From positions 1 through 64,000 of the forward strand of contig CAZLPU010000013.1 of the NCBI GenBank assembly GCA_964561475.1: a DNA stretch of 64,000 nucleotides. Direction: 5' to 3'. Of this stretch, positions 52,442 through 61,931 are shown one piece after another. Positions within the stretch are counted from its first letter, which is position 1; each line of letters starts with the position of its first letter. Below the pieces are notes generated by a model. It was not told the DNA's origin, searched no databases, and saw only the letters and a program-made list of their open reading frames with translations. The position numbers were made by a program, and so were the translations under genes. This stretch comes from CAYUYV01 sp964561475 (GTDB taxonomy: Bacteria; Pseudomonadota; Alphaproteobacteria; JAJFIK01).

Positions 52442-53428
52442 ATGAAACTTGCCACCCTGAAGGACGGCAGCCGTGACGGCGCCCTGGTCATCGTCTCCCG
52501 GGACCTGAGCCGGGCGGTCAAGGCCGGTGCCGTCGCGCCGACCCTCCAAAGTGCCCTGGACCGGTGGGCGGAGACCGCCCCCAAGCTCCGGGAACTGAGT
52601 GACCGGCTCAACAGCGGCGAGGCCAACGAAGCCTTTGATTTCGCCGAGGATCAGGCCGCGTCTCCCTTGCCCCGGGCCTATCAGTGGGCGGACGGCAGTG
52701 CCTATGTGAACCACGTCGAATTGGTGCGCAAAGCCCGGGGGGCGGAGATGCCGGAAAGCTTCTGGACCGATCCGCTGATGTATCAGGGGGGCTCGGACGC
52801 ATTCATCGGTCCCCGGGATCCGATCCTGGCCGCAGACGAGGCCCATGGCATCGATTTCGAATCCGAGATTGCCGTGGTCACCACCGACGTGCCCATGGGT
52901 GTCGGCGAAGAGGCCGCCGGAGAGCACATCGCCCTTTTCATGCTGTGTAATGATGTGTCTTTGCGCAATCTGATCCCCGGGGAACTGGCCAAGGGTTTCG
53001 GCTTTTTCCAGAGTAAGCCGTCTTCGGCCTTTTCTCCCGTTGCGGTCACTCCGGACGAACTGGGCCCAGCCTGGGATGGGGACAAACTCCATCTACCCCT
53101 GCGCACGAGCCTGAACGGCACCGTGTTCGGCACGCCGGATGCGGGCGTGGACATGACCTTCGGGTTCAGGCGCCTTGTCGCCCATGCCGCCCGGACCCGG
53201 CCCCTAGGCGCCGGTGCGATTATCGGCTCTGGCACCGTGTCCAATTACGACCGCTCCAAGGGCTCGTCCTGCCTCGCGGAAAAGCGCATGCTGGAAACCA
53301 TCGACCAGGGCGCGCCCAAAACCCCCTTCCTGAAATTCGGCGATCGTGTGCGCATCGAAATGCTGGACGCAGAGGGGGCGAGCATTTTCGGGGCGATCGA
53401 TCAGGTGGTCGAAGCCAGCAAGGGCTGA
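52442..53428 (+). CDS. Fumarylacetoacetate hydrolase family protein
   Basis: This 328-residue protein of the FAH family includes HGIDFESEIAVVTTDVP, the metal-binding acidic residues in that strand, LCNDVSLRNL and GSGTVSNYDRSKGSSCLAEKR with the active-site residues. The length suits the bacterial fumarylacetoacetase type more than short FAHD1 hydrolases. In this operon it should split fumarylacetoacetate to fumarate and acetoacetate. It lies 89 bases after hppD and 70 before maiA. Confidence 0.93.
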   Translation: MKLATLKDGSRDGALVIVSRDLSRAVKAGAVAPTLQSALDRWAETAPKLRELSDRLNSGEANEAFDFAEDQAASPLPRAYQWADGSAYVNHVELVRKARGAEMPESFWTDPLMYQGGSDAFIGPRDPILAADEAHGIDFESEIAVVTTDVPMGVGEEAAGEHIALFMLCNDVSLRNLIPGELAKGFGFFQSKPSSAFSPVAVTPDELGPAWDGDKLHLPLRTSLNGTVFGTPDAGVDMTFGFRRLVAHAARTRPLGAGAIIGSGTVSNYDRSKGSSCLAEKRMLETIDQGAPKTPFLKFGDRVRIEMLDAEGASIFGAIDQVVEASKG

Positions 53429-53498
53429 GGCTTGACGACAGAGCGCCGTGATCCAATCCGGACGGGCTCTGTTCAAGGCGCGCAAAGGGAGATCGGTG

Positions 53499-54152
53499 AT
53501 GAAACTTTACGGTTATTGGCGGTCCTCGGCGGCCTACCGGGTGCGGATCGCGCTCAATCTCAAAAGCCTCAAGCCCCACCACATTCCCGTCAGCCTAGTG
53601 AACAATGGCGGTGAAAATTTCCATGCCGATTATCTGGCGAAGAACCCGGCGGCCAAACTGCCCACCCTGGAAACCGGCGGGTTCAACCTGACCCAGTCCC
53701 TGGCGATCATCGAGTATCTGGATGAAGTCTTTCCCATGCCGCCCCTGGTCCCCGGGGAGCCGCCCCGCAAGGCCCTGATCCGCGCCTTTGCCCAGACCAT
53801 CGCCGCCGATACCCATCCGCTCCAGAACTCCCGGGTTCTGACTTACCTGCGCGACAGGGGCGGGTTCGATGACGGGGCGGTCAAGGCGTGGATCCATGAA
53901 TGGATGACCGCGAGCTTTGGTGCCCTGGAAGAGAGCGTTGCCCGGCGCAACGAAGGCACCCCCTTCGCCTTCGGCCATGCTCCGACCCTGGCGGATGTCT
54001 GCCTCGTGCCGCAAATGTACAATGCCCGACGCTTCGAGGTGGATTTGAGCCCCTTTCCCAGGCTGGTGGCCATGGACGCCGCCGCCCGGGCCCTGCCCGC
54101 GTTCGAGGCCGCGTCGCCGGAAAACCAGGCGGATGCACCGAAACACGCCTGA
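53499..54152 (+). CDS. maiA: Maleylacetoacetate isomerase
   Basis: The ATG at 53499 after AAAGGGAGATCG gives 217 residues of zeta-class glutathione S-transferase: the signature SSAAYRVRIALN carries the catalytic serines, then NPAAKLPTLETGGFNLTQSLAIIEYL for glutathione binding. It isomerises maleylacetoacetate to fumarylacetoacetate, the substrate of the preceding gene's product. It completes the lower homogentisate path together with that hydrolase. Confidence 0.96.
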   Translation: MKLYGYWRSSAAYRVRIALNLKSLKPHHIPVSLVNNGGENFHADYLAKNPAAKLPTLETGGFNLTQSLAIIEYLDEVFPMPPLVPGEPPRKALIRAFAQTIAADTHPLQNSRVLTYLRDRGGFDDGAVKAWIHEWMTASFGALEESVARRNEGTPFAFGHAPTLADVCLVPQMYNARRFEVDLSPFPRLVAMDAAARALPAFEAASPENQADAPKHA

Positions 54153-54196
54153 TCCTCTCCGTCCTCGGATGAGACAATCACCAGCGGGAAACTGAC

Positions 54197-54673
54197 ATGA
54201 CCGGAACCTTGATCGGCATCGCGGTGCGGCCAGCGCGGCGCACGCCCATGGAAGAACGCAGCCACGTATCCATCGACAAGGAAACCGGTCTCGACGGGGA
54301 CCATGCGGGCAAACACCCCAAACGGATCGTCACGATCCTGTCCCGGGCGGGCTGGCAGGCGGCCCTGGAGCACCTCGATCCGTTTCTGGATCTGCCCTGG
54401 ACCACACGGCGGGCCAATCTGCTGGTGGACGGCATCGATCTGCCCCGGGCGGCGGGAGCGATTATCACCGTAGGCGCGGTCACCTTGGAGGTGACCGGCG
54501 AGACCGTCCCCTGTTCCAGGATGGACGAGGCACGGGAAGGTCTGCGCAAGGCGCTGGCCCAGGACTGGCGCGGCGGGGTGATTTGCAGCGTGACCGAACC
54601 GGGGGACGTGCGCATCGGCGATCCGGTGGATATTCCCTATGCCCCGGAACCCCGCACCCGCCACCTGCCCTGA
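54197..54673 (+). CDS. MOSC-domain protein
   Basis: This 158-residue protein is a single MOSC domain, with TGLDGDHAGK, RRANLLVDGIDLP and the conserved cysteine in TVPCSRMDEA that can carry sulfur or bind a molybdenum cofactor. Reaction and partner are unknown. It follows maiA by 44 bases on the same strand, so it may be cotranscribed, although no role in tyrosine catabolism is known to me. It ends 28 bases from the convergent PAP2 gene. Confidence 0.9.
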   Translation: MTGTLIGIAVRPARRTPMEERSHVSIDKETGLDGDHAGKHPKRIVTILSRAGWQAALEHLDPFLDLPWTTRRANLLVDGIDLPRAAGAIITVGAVTLEVTGETVPCSRMDEAREGLRKALAQDWRGGVICSVTEPGDVRIGDPVDIPYAPEPRTRHLP

Positions 54674-54701
54674 CAATCAGGCCCGCCCACGCGTACTGTC
54701 A

Positions 54702-55772
54702 TCAGCCGCGCGATCCGTTGCCGGATGTACCGTCATTCTCAGCCTCGGGCGACGACTGCTCCCCGGTGCGGGCTGGGGGCAGACCGAAATCCTCCGGGCG
54801 GGAGCGCAAAAGGAACCACGGCCAGCGGCCAGATCCCTTTCTCGCCCGCGCCCCCTGCCAGTCTTCCCGCCACGCGGCGGCTTCCCCGTCATGGACAAGG
54901 CCGAGCCGTCCCAGAAGGGCGGCAAACCGGGATGTCAAGGCAGGTTCCGTCGGCGCCCACACCAGGGCGCTGGCCATGTGCACGTCATCGGCGGCGACGG
55001 TCATTTCCCGCCAGCTCTTCTCCCGGATCCCCCAGACCCCATCCAGAATGAGCATTTTCAGGGTGATGATGGTCAGGGACATGAACACCCCCGAGAAGAT
55101 CACATCGCTCAGAAAGTGGGCGCCCTGAACAATCCGGACACCGCCGATAAAGGCTCCGAACAAGAGGGCCGCCACCACTGCCTTGGCGCGCACCGCCGCC
55201 GCCAGGGGCAGCATCAGCGCGAGGGCCAGCATGGTGAACCCCATGGCGGCATCACCGGAGACGAATGAGCAGTTCCGGGCGCATTGGTCGGTGATCACCA
55301 TGGGGGGCGAAAAGGTCGCTTCGCCGCCGAACTGGCTGACCTCCCGGGGCCGGGCGCGGCCCCATTGATCCTTGAACAGCACATTGGCGATCAGCGCCGG
55401 ACCGAGCAGCATGGAGAAAAACAAGAAGCCGAAATGCCTGCGGCCCATGCCCATCCACGCACGTGGCTTCGGCAGGGTGTAAATCAGACCGCCGATGGCA
55501 AGGAGCGCCATCCCAAGGGCCAGATATTCGATCAGGTCATTGAAGAATTCCGCGACGGGGTGCTTGGCCAGGGGAAACCGCCCTGCTTCCACATCCGCGA
55601 ACAGACCGGACACTTTGAGATCGAGTTCAGGAGCGGAAACAAACACGATCGTGGTCAGCATGCCGATGACACAAAGCACGGTGATCCACACAAGGTCCCT
55701 GCGCAAGATCATGCTCCGGGTGCCCGGGTTCATGGGATGATCCTGAAGCAGCGGCTGCGGTTGGGCACTCAT
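54702..55772 (-). CDS. PAP2-family membrane phosphatase with variant motif 2
   Basis: This 356-residue protein has about six membrane helices and PAP2 motifs KDQWGRARPR (motif 1), SFVSGDAAMG (motif 2) and RIVQGAHFLSD (motif 3). The usual PSGH of motif 2 is VSGD, a histidine-to-aspartate change seen in some lipid-A and phospholipid phosphatase relatives. A C-terminal cytoplasmic tail of about 100 residues follows. The start overlaps the ArnT-like gene by four bases (ATGA). It may dephosphorylate a polyprenyl phosphate, lipid A or phospholipid. Confidence 0.88.
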   Translation of the reverse strand: MSAQPQPLLQDHPMNPGTRSMILRRDLVWITVLCVIGMLTTIVFVSAPELDLKVSGLFADVEAGRFPLAKHPVAEFFNDLIEYLALGMALLAIGGLIYTLPKPRAWMGMGRRHFGFLFFSMLLGPALIANVLFKDQWGRARPREVSQFGGEATFSPPMVITDQCARNCSFVSGDAAMGFTMLALALMLPLAAAVRAKAVVAALLFGAFIGGVRIVQGAHFLSDVIFSGVFMSLTIITLKMLILDGVWGIREKSWREMTVAADDVHMASALVWAPTEPALTSRFAALLGRLGLVHDGEAAAWREDWQGARARKGSGRWPWFLLRSRPEDFGLPPARTGEQSSPEAENDGTSGNGSRG

Positions 55773-58249
55773 GAGGGGTCTCTCCAGGATATCGGATCAA
55801 GGCGTGCCATATCCGCATCGGGAAAATCCGTGGCATGGGGCATCAGGGTTTCCAGGGCATAGAAATGGAACACCCTCTGCTTGCCCCCGCCGATATCCGT
55901 GGGGAAGCTGCCCAGATAGGCCATGCGGCGGAAGCGGGCCAGGATCTTCGCCGGGTCCCGTTTCCTGGTCACCAGCAGGACCTTGCCGCTCAAAGGCTCC
56001 GTGATCGGGTTCTTCAGTTCAAAATGGTTTTCCGGAATGCCGTTCTTGTCCCAGATGGTCAGGGGGACGGGCAGGGGGGCCGCGTAATAGGCAAGCTGCG
56101 CGTAAAGCCCCCGGCCTTCCGCCATAACCGCCGTGAACTGACGGCCACCGTGACCAGACCGGGCCCGCCAACTCACCTCGGCGCCGATCTCGTCCCAGCC
56201 CTGCATGCGCTTGAAGTCATTGCTGCGCCCAAGGGTTTCCAAGAGGCCCGGGGACAGGATCGTGGCGTAAAGCAGCACACCGGCGGCCACATGGATCAGG
56301 AAGGAGATGGCCACCACCGGGCGCAGGCGGGTGTTCGACAGCCAGACCACCACCAGAACCGAAGCGGCCACATAGGCGGTCGCGGCCCAATTGGCATGGG
56401 CCCGGGACAGGAAAGCCTGGAAGCTGACGATCAGCAAAGGCGGCACCGTGAACAGGATCAGGAACAGGATCGCCCGGTGATTCACCCCGGAAGGAAACCG
56501 CTTGGTGATGGTCAGGAAGCCCCACACAAGGGCCGCGAACAGAAGCGGGCCAAAGACCGCGAACTGTCCCAGAACGAAGTAGCCCATCTTGCCCGGATTG
56601 AGCATGGGGCCGGCCCAATTGGCATTGGCCGCCGTGTGGGAAACCGTGGCGAAGTCATTGGACAAATTCCACAGGACATTCGGTGTGAAGATCGCTCCCG
56701 CCAGGACCACCACGGTGAACCCGCGCCAACCCAGCATCGCCCGGCGCGCTTCGCTGTCCGCCGCCAGGAACAGGACGCTGCCCAGGACGAAGTAGAGCAT
56801 GGCGTATTTGCTCATCAGGCCCATGCCGACCGCGAGCCCAAGCACCACGGCCCAGCCAATGGAGAACCGGGTTACCGTGCGCCAGAGCGCGAGTAGGGCC
56901 AGGGACCAGAAGAAGAGCAGGGGCACATCCGTCGATATGATCGTGGAGGAAAACCACACACCAGGAAGCGTCGCGAATGTGATGCTTGCCAGAAAGGCCG
57001 TCCGTCCATTGAACATGCCCTGGGCCAGGAGGAACAGGCACAGGCTCGTTCCCGCATAGTAGAGGGGGGAGGCAAGCCGCACGGCTGCTTCAGAGGTCCC
57101 AAAAAGGGCGGTGGTCACCCCGATGGTCCAGGCGAGCACCGGCGGCTTGGAGAAGTAGCCGAAGGCCGGGTCCTGGGACCAGATCCAGTATTGGGCCTCA
57201 TCGGGCTGGAGGGTCATGTCACTGAGGACGACCACAAACAGCCTTAGGATCGTGATGATGCCGATGAAAAGCGCCGTGGCCTGAAACCAGTTCATCTCCA
57301 CCAGCCGGGTCGAAGAGAGCATCAGCCCCATCGCGGTTTGAGGGATGGCTGGGCTGACCGCTGCCCCATGGGTGCGGGCCGGGCCGGATCCGATCACCCC
57401 GGTGCTTCTGGAAGCCCTGACCGGTGCATCAAGGCTCGGCTCGATCCGCCCCTCGCCAAGGCCCTCATCCCGATCTCCGACAAGGGGCCTCAACGCCGGG
57501 TCCGGCTCTGCGGCGGGAGTGGCGCTTGCAGCCGGCGGGCGGGCCAGGGGGACCGGTTCAGAAGCCGGTTTGGAGGCCTGCGCCCCTGCGGGCTGGTCAT
57601 CCTGCCTGTGTGCAGCATCCTGTTTGGGTGGTCGATCGTCGTGGGCTCCCACGGTTTTGCCGGTGTCCCCATCGGATGAAGGCATTTCACGGTTTGCAAC
57701 GGGCGCCGCCGCCGCGCCGGGGCTCTCATTCGAAGCCCTCCTCCCCTGATCGTCATTGGAGGGGGTAGGATCAGGATCCCGCACCCGTTTCTGCGTTTGG
57801 AGCACATCCGTGGGCGGATGGTCGGCCTGTTTTTGCGCCCCAGGATCGATGTCACGCTCCGCCTGCCCGGGTGTTGCGTCCTCAATCGAGTCCTTGGGCG
57901 GCGTTTCAGCGGGGTTGCTCTTTGCGGCCTGGTTCTTTGCAGCCTCGTTTTCCCCGAGAGGGATTGCGGCGTCCTGGCGGGGCTTCTCCTGGCCGTTTTC
58001 GGCAACGGAAGAAGGTGCAACGCCTGGAGCGGGTTCCGAATCCGGAGAGCGGGGCGCCGACAGGTTCGCGGTGCCAGGAGCTGAGTTGGGGGCTCGGGTT
58101 GGGGCTGGACCATCCGGCTTGTCTGAGGAAACGCTGTCGCCGGATTCTGCCGGAGCCCTGGCATCCAGGCCCTTGGGTCCGTTTCCATCCGCCTCCGGAA
58201 CACTGTCTTGCGTTCGGACGGTCTTGTCTGTCACCGGGTCCCTGGTCAT
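55769..58249 (-). CDS. ArnT-like (GT39/GT83) membrane glycosyltransferase with a long disordered N-terminus
   Basis: This 826-residue protein starts at the ATG at 58249, two bases after the preceding stop and behind GGGAGACC. Residues 1-300 are low complexity (Pro, Ala, Asp, Ser, Gln), with no stop codons and no predicted fold. From about residue 320 there are 10-12 membrane helices with the PMT/ArnT first-loop motif LQPDEAQYWIWSQDP and the KPP of YFSKPPVLAW. It uses a polyprenyl-phosphate sugar donor to modify a lipid or protein at the periplasmic face. The long cytoplasmic N-terminus is unusual for the family. Operon: PAP2-this gene-PAP2. Confidence 0.9.
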   Translation of the reverse strand: MTRDPVTDKTVRTQDSVPEADGNGPKGLDARAPAESGDSVSSDKPDGPAPTRAPNSAPGTANLSAPRSPDSEPAPGVAPSSVAENGQEKPRQDAAIPLGENEAAKNQAAKSNPAETPPKDSIEDATPGQAERDIDPGAQKQADHPPTDVLQTQKRVRDPDPTPSNDDQGRRASNESPGAAAAPVANREMPSSDGDTGKTVGAHDDRPPKQDAAHRQDDQPAGAQASKPASEPVPLARPPAASATPAAEPDPALRPLVGDRDEGLGEGRIEPSLDAPVRASRSTGVIGSGPARTHGAAVSPAIPQTAMGLMLSSTRLVEMNWFQATALFIGIITILRLFVVVLSDMTLQPDEAQYWIWSQDPAFGYFSKPPVLAWTIGVTTALFGTSEAAVRLASPLYYAGTSLCLFLLAQGMFNGRTAFLASITFATLPGVWFSSTIISTDVPLLFFWSLALLALWRTVTRFSIGWAVVLGLAVGMGLMSKYAMLYFVLGSVLFLAADSEARRAMLGWRGFTVVVLAGAIFTPNVLWNLSNDFATVSHTAANANWAGPMLNPGKMGYFVLGQFAVFGPLLFAALVWGFLTITKRFPSGVNHRAILFLILFTVPPLLIVSFQAFLSRAHANWAATAYVAASVLVVVWLSNTRLRPVVAISFLIHVAAGVLLYATILSPGLLETLGRSNDFKRMQGWDEIGAEVSWRARSGHGGRQFTAVMAEGRGLYAQLAYYAAPLPVPLTIWDKNGIPENHFELKNPITEPLSGKVLLVTRKRDPAKILARFRRMAYLGSFPTDIGGGKQRVFHFYALETLMPHATDFPDADMARLDPISWRDPS

Positions 58250-58250
58250 G

Positions 58251-59285
58251 TCAGGTCTCCCGCACGCGCGACGGCCTGGACATGGCTCCCGCGGTCTCGC
58301 CCCTCACGGTCTCGCCAGGCAGGGATGCTGCGGGGAAGGCGGGGCCGTTCAAATGCATGAACCACCACCGTTTGACCAGGAGTGCACCCAGGGCCCCCAG
58401 GGCGGAGCCGGCGATGATGTCGCTGGGGAAATGGGCGGAGACCATCACCCTGCTGATGGCGATCAGCGCCGCAAAGGGCATGAAGACATACCAGAAGCGG
58501 GGGAAAAGGATCGTCAGTGCGGTCATGGCGGAAAAGATGGCCTGGGAATGACCCGACGGAAACGAGGTCGTTGACCATTCCGCGCTGGCGAACGCAAAGC
58601 CGTATGTATCGTCCTTGAGCAGATGTTTGGGTCGAAGCCTGCCGAAGAGCGCCTTGAGGACCTGCACGGCAATGCCCGACAGGATCATGGTGACCAGCAC
58701 ATACAAGGCCATTTCCGAGGCCCGGTGATAGGCGTAGGCGATCCTGTTGGGCAGGGCGGCCAAAAAGGCACCGCGACTGGCCAGAAACACGACGAGAGCC
58801 GAAATGATGAATGGACCGGCCAGACCCAGATCCGTAATCGACCGGAAAAACTGACGGGTTTCCCGGGAGGCTTCGTCACGGACCGTCCAGGCCACCCACG
58901 GATCGATTGTCAGGATCAGCAGAAGGCAGATTGAAAGCACGCCGGTTGCGGCAATCAGGAGAGGGTGGGCGTCAATGATTTCCACGGCACGGGGCGGGAG
59001 AATGCCCTCGCCGAACCGCACGCCTGCTCCGTCATGGGCACCGGAACGGCGGGTCATACCCAGAAAGGCCGACCGTTGGCGGGAAGACGCGCGTGGGCGC
59101 AGGGCAGGATCGTCGTGATCCGTCCCAGTCTTTCCTGACGCTGGCTGCCCCGACGCTGGCTGTAGCGTATTCTGTCCCGCTGGCCCGTCCCCCGGAATGG
59201 TGCGCCCGGGCATATCTCGCCCTGGCTCGGTCCGGGAAGAGGCCGGATCGGGTCCGGACAAAGTACTCATCAATTCATCATCCAT
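58251..59285 (-). CDS. PAP2-family membrane phosphatase, canonical motifs
   Basis: This protein of about 344 residues (in-frame ATGs at 59297, 59285 and 59270) has a disordered N-terminus of about 90 residues, partly encoded by a 15-base duplication (QPASGQPASG), and five or six helices. Motifs KALFGRLRPK, SFPSGHSQA and SRVMVSAHFPSD are canonical, so it should be active, probably on undecaprenyl pyrophosphate or a phospholipid. It is first in the operon with the ArnT-like enzyme and the second PAP2 protein. Confidence 0.92.
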   Translation of the reverse strand: MDDELMSTLSGPDPASSRTEPGRDMPGRTIPGDGPAGQNTLQPASGQPASGKTGTDHDDPALRPRASSRQRSAFLGMTRRSGAHDGAGVRFGEGILPPRAVEIIDAHPLLIAATGVLSICLLLILTIDPWVAWTVRDEASRETRQFFRSITDLGLAGPFIISALVVFLASRGAFLAALPNRIAYAYHRASEMALYVLVTMILSGIAVQVLKALFGRLRPKHLLKDDTYGFAFASAEWSTTSFPSGHSQAIFSAMTALTILFPRFWYVFMPFAALIAISRVMVSAHFPSDIIAGSALGALGALLVKRWWFMHLNGPAFPAASLPGETVRGETAGAMSRPSRVRET

Positions 59286-59386
59286 CGGCCCGGGCATCCC
59301 CCTTCGATGGGGCGGCCCGGGTCATCGAAACGCAATTTCCGACAGGCCGGGACTATCCGGGCAAGGTCCAAAAAGGTCCCGCAGGA

Positions 59387-61216
59387 TCAGGTCTCCGGTC
59401 CGGTGACAGGGGCCTTTTCGCCCGCTTCATGTCCAGCTTGAGAGCGTCCATCCCCGGCACGTCTATAAAGGGTGATGACCACGTCCCGCCCGTTTGAATA
59501 GTTATGTCCCTCGACGCTGCCCAGGATTTCGATCTCCAGGCCCAGTTCTGCAAGGCGCTGGCGGAATTTCTTTTCCGACCGTTGCTCGACGAAAGCGATA
59601 TGGGCGGGATCCGCCTCAAGGTGTTCCGCCGCTGTCCTGGCTTTTACGAGACGGGTGTCCGTGCGGGTCAGAAAAACAAGGCTCGGTTCCACGAAGCCGG
59701 TGGAGGCCAGCCGGGGCCAGGTGCGGTGATCCCCGCCGAACCGGTCCTCCAGCAAGGCCGTCAGCCGGGGGCTGACCGCGAGCCGGTCCAGATTGGGCAA
59801 GGTGATTTCCAGAATTGAGACGAAAAGGACCAAGGCTGCGGCGATCGCCGTACCCATGGCACTCACGGTGCGCCGGGACCAGGCCAGGACGGCGACCACA
59901 AGCACGAGAAGCACACCAAGCCCGCTCAAAGGCAGGCTCCACACCTCAAGTCCATCGCCGTAAATCATGGGTCCGGCGGTTGCCGCGGCGGCGAGGGTCA
60001 GGCCCAGAAGGGTCCAGGCCACAATGTTCGCCTTGGCCACTTTGCCCGATAGCCAGCCGGTGCGTCCGCGCAGGGCCGCCATCACCGCCGCCGCCGTCAG
60101 CAGGGCCAGTGCAGGGTAGGTCGGCATGCTGTAATGGGGCAGCTTGGTGGGAAAGCACTCGAAGGCAATCCAGGTGGGGATCAGCCAGGCGAGGCAGAAG
60201 CGCAGGGCCGGATCCGCGCGCTCGCTCCAGGCCCTGGCCAGGGCCGGCCACATCAGCAGGGATCCGGGGAAAAAGGTGAGGGTGACCAGGGCCAGATAAT
60301 AGCCCGGAGGTGCGCCGTGGGATTCCTGGGCCGAGACCACCTTGGCCGCCAGGTCCTTGCCCACCGCCTCCTGGTAATACTGGCCGCCGGTCTCGACAAA
60401 AATCGCCACTGCCCAAGGCAGGACCAGCAGGCAGGTCAGCGCAAACCCAAGGCCCGGACGCAGTCCGCTCAGCCAGCGCCAGTCCCGGTCGGCAAAGCCT
60501 AAGGCCAGGATCGTCAGGCCGATCACCATGGGACCGATGGGTCCTTTCACCAGCAGGCTGACGGACAGGGCGACCCAGAAAAGAAGAACGAGCCCGAGGC
60601 CGATCCCGCCCTCACCAGTGCGCGGGCGCAAATAAAGGTGGGCCAGCACACCGTTCATGGCCACGATTGTCGCCAGCAGCACACCGTCGGTCTTGGAGAT
60701 GTTCGTTTCCGCCACAAGGCTCATGCACGCCCCCAGCAACGCCGCGGCCAGGAGGGCGGTATCCGGATCGAAGATGCGCCGCGCCGCCCAATGCAGGAGC
60801 AGAACCGCGATGATGGCGCCGATCAGGGAGGGCAGGCGATAGGCCCAGATGCCCGCTTTCTCAGGACCGCCGGCGAGGGAAGCAACGGCTGCCTGCATCC
60901 AGTGGATGCCGGCGGGCTTCTTGTTCCGCGCGCCATCGAGAAAACGGATATTCACAAAATCGTTGGTTTCCAGCATCTGCTTGCTGGCCTGGGCAAAGCG
61001 GCTCTCGTCCCGGTCGAGGGGCGGCAGGCTGAACAGGCCCGGCAGGTAGAACAACACGCAAATGGCCACCAGGATGACCCGCGGGTGGGCACGGATCCAG
61101 GTCACCAGACCCGCAGCGGCCGTACCGGCGCCGTGGCCGGCTTTACGGGAAGACCCGTCCAATGCGACTTGGGGGGCGCCATGGCTGGCAGGGCCGGAAG
61201 ACGTGGAGTGGTTCAT
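59387..61216 (-). CDS. ArnT-like (GT39/GT83) membrane glycosyltransferase
   Basis: The ATG at 61216 gives 609 residues. After a short cytoplasmic head come about 12 membrane helices. The first periplasmic loop has PPLDRDESRFAQASKQML with the catalytic Asp, then NKKPAGIHWMQAA; FPTKLPHYSMPTYPALALL is the later family motif. This is closer to classic ArnT than the other enzyme here. It should transfer a sugar from undecaprenyl phosphate to lipid A or another lipid. It is 101 bases upstream of the PAP2-GT-PAP2 operon on the same strand. Confidence 0.93.
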   Translation of the reverse strand: MNHSTSSGPASHGAPQVALDGSSRKAGHGAGTAAAGLVTWIRAHPRVILVAICVLFYLPGLFSLPPLDRDESRFAQASKQMLETNDFVNIRFLDGARNKKPAGIHWMQAAVASLAGGPEKAGIWAYRLPSLIGAIIAVLLLHWAARRIFDPDTALLAAALLGACMSLVAETNISKTDGVLLATIVAMNGVLAHLYLRPRTGEGGIGLGLVLLFWVALSVSLLVKGPIGPMVIGLTILALGFADRDWRWLSGLRPGLGFALTCLLVLPWAVAIFVETGGQYYQEAVGKDLAAKVVSAQESHGAPPGYYLALVTLTFFPGSLLMWPALARAWSERADPALRFCLAWLIPTWIAFECFPTKLPHYSMPTYPALALLTAAAVMAALRGRTGWLSGKVAKANIVAWTLLGLTLAAAATAGPMIYGDGLEVWSLPLSGLGVLLVLVVAVLAWSRRTVSAMGTAIAAALVLFVSILEITLPNLDRLAVSPRLTALLEDRFGGDHRTWPRLASTGFVEPSLVFLTRTDTRLVKARTAAEHLEADPAHIAFVEQRSEKKFRQRLAELGLEIEILGSVEGHNYSNGRDVVITLYRRAGDGRSQAGHEAGEKAPVTGPET

Positions 61217-61931
61217 GCGGGTTCGCGCTTTCAATTCAAGGGATTGGCACAGGGATGACCCGGTTCACCACGTCCGGTGAGCCGCCCGTCCAGTCCCTTG
61301 GGTGTCCTTCTTGCAGTGGCTCCGGACCCTAGAAGATTTTGCGGATCATTGGAATCCGGCGTGCAGGTCCCGGGGCAAAGAACCGTGAAAGAAGATGGTT
61401 TATCGGAAAAAGGCCGTCCGAAAGGAGTGATTCCTTTCAACCAGTTTCTATCACCCCGGGCCTATGGACATTCTGCAATTTGGGAAGCTATGCCATGTAG
61501 AGTGGGGTTGGTGAGACGGGTTGCAGGGCTTGAAGTCGTTTGGCGCGAACCGGCGTGCTGTGGACATCGCGTGGTTTCGCCGGGGCCGTGACCGGCGGCA
61601 GATCCAGTGTGTTGGCCCGCATTTGGAAGACCGGCTCGTTTTTGTCGGACCGCTCTTGGGTTGGGCCACTACTGGGTTGGGCCACTACCGGATTGGGCCA
61701 CTACCGGATTGGGCGGTGATTTGTTTGGGGATCGGTGCCGGGGCGGAGCGTGGCCCCGCGCTCGAAAGCAAGGGTTTTTCCGACGTGTCCGTGATGGTCT
61801 CCCGGCAATGACTGGATCATCATCGCGGGTGGTGTCGACCGGATTTCCGGTCTGATGGAGGCTGTTCTCAACCGGGAACGGGGCCGTGAGACAGGAACCG
61901 GACCATCAGGGGGCTGGCCGAAGCACACTTC
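61217..61931. other. 715-base divergent spacer, largest in the window, with a tandem repeat
   Basis: Short frames exist but none has a ribosome site plus recognisable domain. The spacer must hold the promoter of the ArnT-like gene and of the GT2 gene. A 16-base repeat of 3.6 copies is at 61658-61714. The stretch 61320-61500 is AT-richer than average. Confidence 0.5.
61658..61714. repeat. 16-base tandem repeat, 3.6 copies
   Basis: GGGTTGGGCCACTACT, GGGTTGGGCCACTACC and GGATTGGGCCACTACC are head to tail, then GGATTGGGC. Neighbouring units differ at one base. Its units lack the unique spacers of a CRISPR array. Confidence 0.92.

Noticed and set aside
61658..61714. CRISPR array
   Set aside because: The 16-base units are directly adjacent with no unique spacers, and there are no cas genes.
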